Below are positions 61,802 to 64,000 of a DNA stretch of 64,000 nucleotides, piece by piece. The position numbers and the translations under genes were made by a program. Source of the DNA: Georgenia faecalis (GTDB taxonomy: Bacteria; Actinomycetota; Actinomycetes; Actinomycetales; Actinomycetaceae); contig NZ_CP033325.1 in NCBI RefSeq assembly GCF_003710105.1, forward strand, positions 992,001-1,056,000. The letters run 5' to 3'. Within the stretch, counting starts at the first letter, position 1; each line of letters starts with the position of its first letter. The notes beneath the pieces were generated by a model, which did not search any database, had not been told where the DNA came from, and saw only the letters and a program-made list of their open reading frames with translations.

Positions 61802-62785
61802 ATGACGCGCTTCGGGTACACCCTCATGACCGAGCAGAGCGGGCCGAAGGAGCTCGTGCGCTACGCCGCCGAGGCGGAGCGCCGGGGCTTCGACTTCGAG
61901 GTGTGCAGCGACCACTACTTCCCGTGGCTCGACTCCATGGGCCACGCCCCCTACGCGTGGACGGTGCTGGGCGCCGTCGCGCAGGCGACCGAGCGGGTCG
62001 AGCTCATGACCTACGTGACCTGCCCGACGATGCGCTACCACCCCGCCGTCGTCGCGCAGAAGGCCGCGACGATGGCCGTGCTCTCCGACGAGCGGTTCAT
62101 CCTCGGGCTCGGGGCGGGGGAGAACCTCAACGAGCACGTCGTCGGCGAGCGGTGGCCGGCGGTCGGCGAGCGCCACGACATGCTCGAGGAGGCGCTCGTC
62201 ATCATCCGCGCGCTCCTCGCCGGGGAGAACCTCACCCACGAGGGCGACCACTTCCGCGTCGACTCCGCGAAGGTCTGGGACCTGCCGGACAAGCCGGTCG
62301 AGCTCGCGGTGGCCGTCTCGGGGCGGCAGTCGGTGTCCCGGTTCTCCGGCCTCGCCGACCACCTCGTCTCCACGGACCCCGACCCCGACCTCGTCGCGCA
62401 GTGGTCCGCCGAGCGCGAGAAGGAGGTTCACGGCGGCTCACGGATCATCGGGCAGATCCCCGTGTGCTGGGACCCCGATGCCGACGCCGCCGTCGCCCGC
62501 GCCCACGAGCTCTTCCGCTGGTCCGCGCTGGGCTGGGGCGTCAACGCCGACCTGCCGACCACGCGAGGCTTCGAGGAGGCCACCTCCTTCGTCCGCCCGG
62601 AGGACGTCGCCGAGTCCATCCCGTGCGGGCCCGACCTCGACGCCATCGTCGAGGCCGTCGCGCCCTACTGGGAGGCCGGGTTCACCGACATCGCGCTCGT
62701 CCAGATAGGGGGCTCCGCCCAGGAGGAGTTCCTCGCCACGGCGGCCGAGCCGCTGCTCGAGAAGCTCCGCGCGGCCGCGCCGTAA
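61802..62785 (+). CDS. LLM-class F420-dependent oxidoreductase
   Basis: A 327-residue luciferase-fold oxidoreductase related to F420-dependent glucose-6-phosphate dehydrogenase. GFDFEVCSDHYFPWLDSMGH, VELMTYVTCPTMRYHPAVVA and FILGLGAGENLNEHVVG form the F420 and substrate region. The DeoR-type regulator next door and the fold suggest a sugar-like or hydroxy substrate. Identity of the substrate is open. No ribosome site is evident before ATG 61802. Confidence 0.87.
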   Translation: MTRFGYTLMTEQSGPKELVRYAAEAERRGFDFEVCSDHYFPWLDSMGHAPYAWTVLGAVAQATERVELMTYVTCPTMRYHPAVVAQKAATMAVLSDERFILGLGAGENLNEHVVGERWPAVGERHDMLEEALVIIRALLAGENLTHEGDHFRVDSAKVWDLPDKPVELAVAVSGRQSVSRFSGLADHLVSTDPDPDLVAQWSAEREKEVHGGSRIIGQIPVCWDPDADAAVARAHELFRWSALGWGVNADLPTTRGFEEATSFVRPEDVAESIPCGPDLDAIVEAVAPYWEAGFTDIALVQIGGSAQEEFLATAAEPLLEKLRAAAP

Positions 62786-62895
62786 AGGATCGCTGGCGTT
62801 GTCGAGCCGCCGGTGCGCTCCTGCCGCTCGCCCGTGATGATCGTGCCGGATCGCCGGCGACGGAGCGGGGCTCATCGGTTCCGCAGAGAGGTCCC

Positions 62896-63108
62896 TCAGC
62901 CCGACGGCGGGACCACGCACACGCCGTCGACGCACCATCCGGCCTCACCGTCGGCGCCGCCCAGCGGGGTGAGCGCCGTCAGCGGGACCAGCGGCGGGGC
63001 GGGCGGGAGGGCGGGACCGTCCGTGAGGGACGGCGAAGCCGAGGTCGTCGTGGTGGTGACGACGTCGGCGGCGGGCAGGTCGCCCCGCGCGGCGTTCCCG
63101 GTGCTCAC
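62896..63108 (-). CDS. Small Pro/Thr-rich protein coupled to the DsbA-like gene
   Basis: A 70-residue open frame whose GTG overlaps the stop of the DsbA-family gene (GTGA). Composition is Thr/Pro/Ala-rich, with a single CVDGVC near the end (C-x4-C). Overlap and the paired cysteines make it plausible, but GC bias also creates such frames. No homolog is known to me. Confidence 0.42.
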   Translation of the reverse strand: MSTGNAARGDLPAADVVTTTTTSASPSLTDGPALPPAPPLVPLTALTPLGGADGEAGWCVDGVCVVPPSG

Positions 63109-63767
63109 GAGGCCACGCCCGCGCGCTCGGCCCGGACCTGCTCCAGGGCCGCGGTGAAGACCTCGGGGTTCTGCGCGCCGGAGATCCCGTAACGACCGTC
63201 GATGACGAAGAACGGGACGCCGGTGATGCCGTAGGCACGGGCCTGCGCGATGTCGGCCTGGACGGCGTCGGCGTGCTCGTGCGTCTCGAGGGCGCGCAGC
63301 ACGTCGTCGCGGTCGAGCCCGACCTCGGCCGCGAGATCGGCGACCTCCTCGGCGCGACCGAGGTGGCGGCCCTCCTCGAAGTACGCGGCGAGGAGCCGCT
63401 CGACGAGCTCGAGCTGGCGGCCGTGGGCCTTGGCGTGGTGGAGCGCCTCGTGGGCGACGAGCGTCTTGGTCTGGCGCACCGCCGCGAAGTCGTAGCTGAG
63501 GCCGACGGACCGCGCGATCTCCGTGACCTGGCCGAGCATCGCCTCGACCTGGTCAGCCGGGATGCCCTTGTGCTCGCTGAGGAAGTCCACGGCGCTGCCC
63601 TCGAAGTCGAGGGGGGTGTCGGGGCTGAGCTCGAAGCTGCGGTAGGTGACGACGACGTCGTCGGCGTCGGGCAGGGCGGCCAGCCCCGCCTCGAACTTCC
63701 GCTTGCCGATGTAGCACCACGGGCAGGCGATGTCGGACCAGATGTCGACGGTGAGGGGAGTGCTCAT
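63105..63767 (-). CDS. DsbA-family oxidoreductase, FrnE-like
   Basis: A 220-residue thioredoxin-fold protein of the FrnE/DsbA group: IWSDIACPWCYIGKRKFE with CPWC active site near residue 15, then the insert RSFELSPDTP and the cis-Pro segment GITGVPFFVIDGRYGISGAQ. It has no signal peptide, so it is cytoplasmic. Start ATG 63767 is the canonical N-terminus. FrnE proteins aid oxidative-stress tolerance in Deinococcus; here the role is inferred. Confidence 0.92.
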   Translation of the reverse strand: MSTPLTVDIWSDIACPWCYIGKRKFEAGLAALPDADDVVVTYRSFELSPDTPLDFEGSAVDFLSEHKGIPADQVEAMLGQVTEIARSVGLSYDFAAVRQTKTLVAHEALHHAKAHGRQLELVERLLAAYFEEGRHLGRAEEVADLAAEVGLDRDDVLRALETHEHADAVQADIAQARAYGITGVPFFVIDGRYGISGAQNPEVFTAALEQVRAERAGVAS

Positions 63768-63856
63768 GCCAGGGCCAACCCCGTGGCCGAGCGTGGCATT
63801 CCAGGCCGCGGACGGGCGCACGGCGGGGGCCGCGGGGGACCCCCGGGGTCCGTGCG

Positions 63857-64000
63857 CTACGCCGGCTTCTTCTCGCGGGTCTTCGCCGGCCGCTTGGGCG
63901 CCGCCGTCGTCTTCGCGGTGGACGACTTCGCCGCGGTCGTCTTGGCGGTGGACGACTTCGCCGCCGCCGACTTGGTCGTGGAGGACTTGCTCGCGGCGGC
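63857..64000 (-). CDS. C-terminal Lys/Ala-rich tail of a gene running off the right edge
   Basis: The last 47 codons of a minus-strand gene, ending at TAG 63859-63857. The tail repeats KSSTTKSAAAKSSTAKTT-like units and ends KTREKKPA, the low-complexity basic tail of a nucleic-acid-binding protein such as an HU-like histone or topoisomerase I. The domain itself is outside the window. Confidence 0.6.
   Translation of the reverse strand, partial: AAASKSSTTKSAAAKSSTAKTTAAKSSTAKTTAAPKRPAKTREKKPA

Overview
The window is high-GC DNA, with codon third positions almost always G or C, that looks like the chromosome of a Gram-positive actinobacterium. An IclR-type regulator stands divergent to leuCD, an lpqY-sugABC trehalose importer is present, a non-discriminating-type gltX sits beside tRNA-Gln and tRNA-Glu, an F420-type LLM oxidoreductase is encoded, and there is a WXG/TNT type VII toxin locus. 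A Micrococcales member near Georgenia or Bogoriellaceae is my guess; the sequence alone does not settle the genus. Most of the window is conserved housekeeping sequence with three accessory blocks.

Block 1 (1-11718) is a metabolic cluster. A dipeptide-type ABC transporter is split over two divergent units (lrp-dppB leftwards, dppD-dppF rightwards). It is followed by a GntR regulator with a 13-codon upstream ORF, two TPR-like paralogues, a lipoprotein solute-binding protein, a second binding protein with no signal peptide, a 4-oxalocrotonate-tautomerase-like protein lacking the catalytic proline, a D-2-hydroxyacid dehydrogenase and an HglS/YdcJ-type 2-oxoadipate dioxygenase/decarboxylase. Two near-identical palindromes (636-650 and 4792-4806), plus a related half, suggest one regulator for the cluster.

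Housekeeping block (11794-51375): a nitrilase-like hydrolase, gltX, tRNA-Gln(CUG), tRNA-Glu(CUC), ltbR/leuC/leuD, murA-plsC-gpsA, a trans-sulfuration PLP enzyme, ddl, a DUF3515 lipoprotein, thiL, rpmB, lpqY-sugA-sugB-sugC, a DAK2/FakA-like gene with recG, an ABC pair, an LPXTG double beta-lactamase-fold protein, rsmD-coaD-coiled coil-DUF177-rnc-mutM (with no rpmF), a DevR/DevS-like two-component pair in convergent orientation, RNase E/G with repeat-rich arms, and a secreted EEP-fold hydrolase.

Block 2 (51391-55586) includes a type VII secretion TNT toxin operon on the minus strand, the most interesting part of the window: an EspC/WXG100-like partner, a WxG-TNT toxin, a small immunity-like protein, and then a protein whose N-terminus resembles the immunity protein and whose C-terminus is a TNT domain lacking three of four putative key NADase residues. 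All four genes overlap by 4 bp at GTGA/ATGA junctions.

The right end (55732-64000) carries an NAD(P)-binding protein, rplU-rpmA-obg, a GyrI-like gene, proB, a DeoR regulator, an LLM oxidoreductase, a FrnE-like DsbA protein with a tiny coupled ORF, and the Lys/Ala-rich tail of a gene that runs off the edge. Throughout, eight genes have a TANNNT hexamer 6-8 nt before the start codon, the pattern of leaderless mRNAs.
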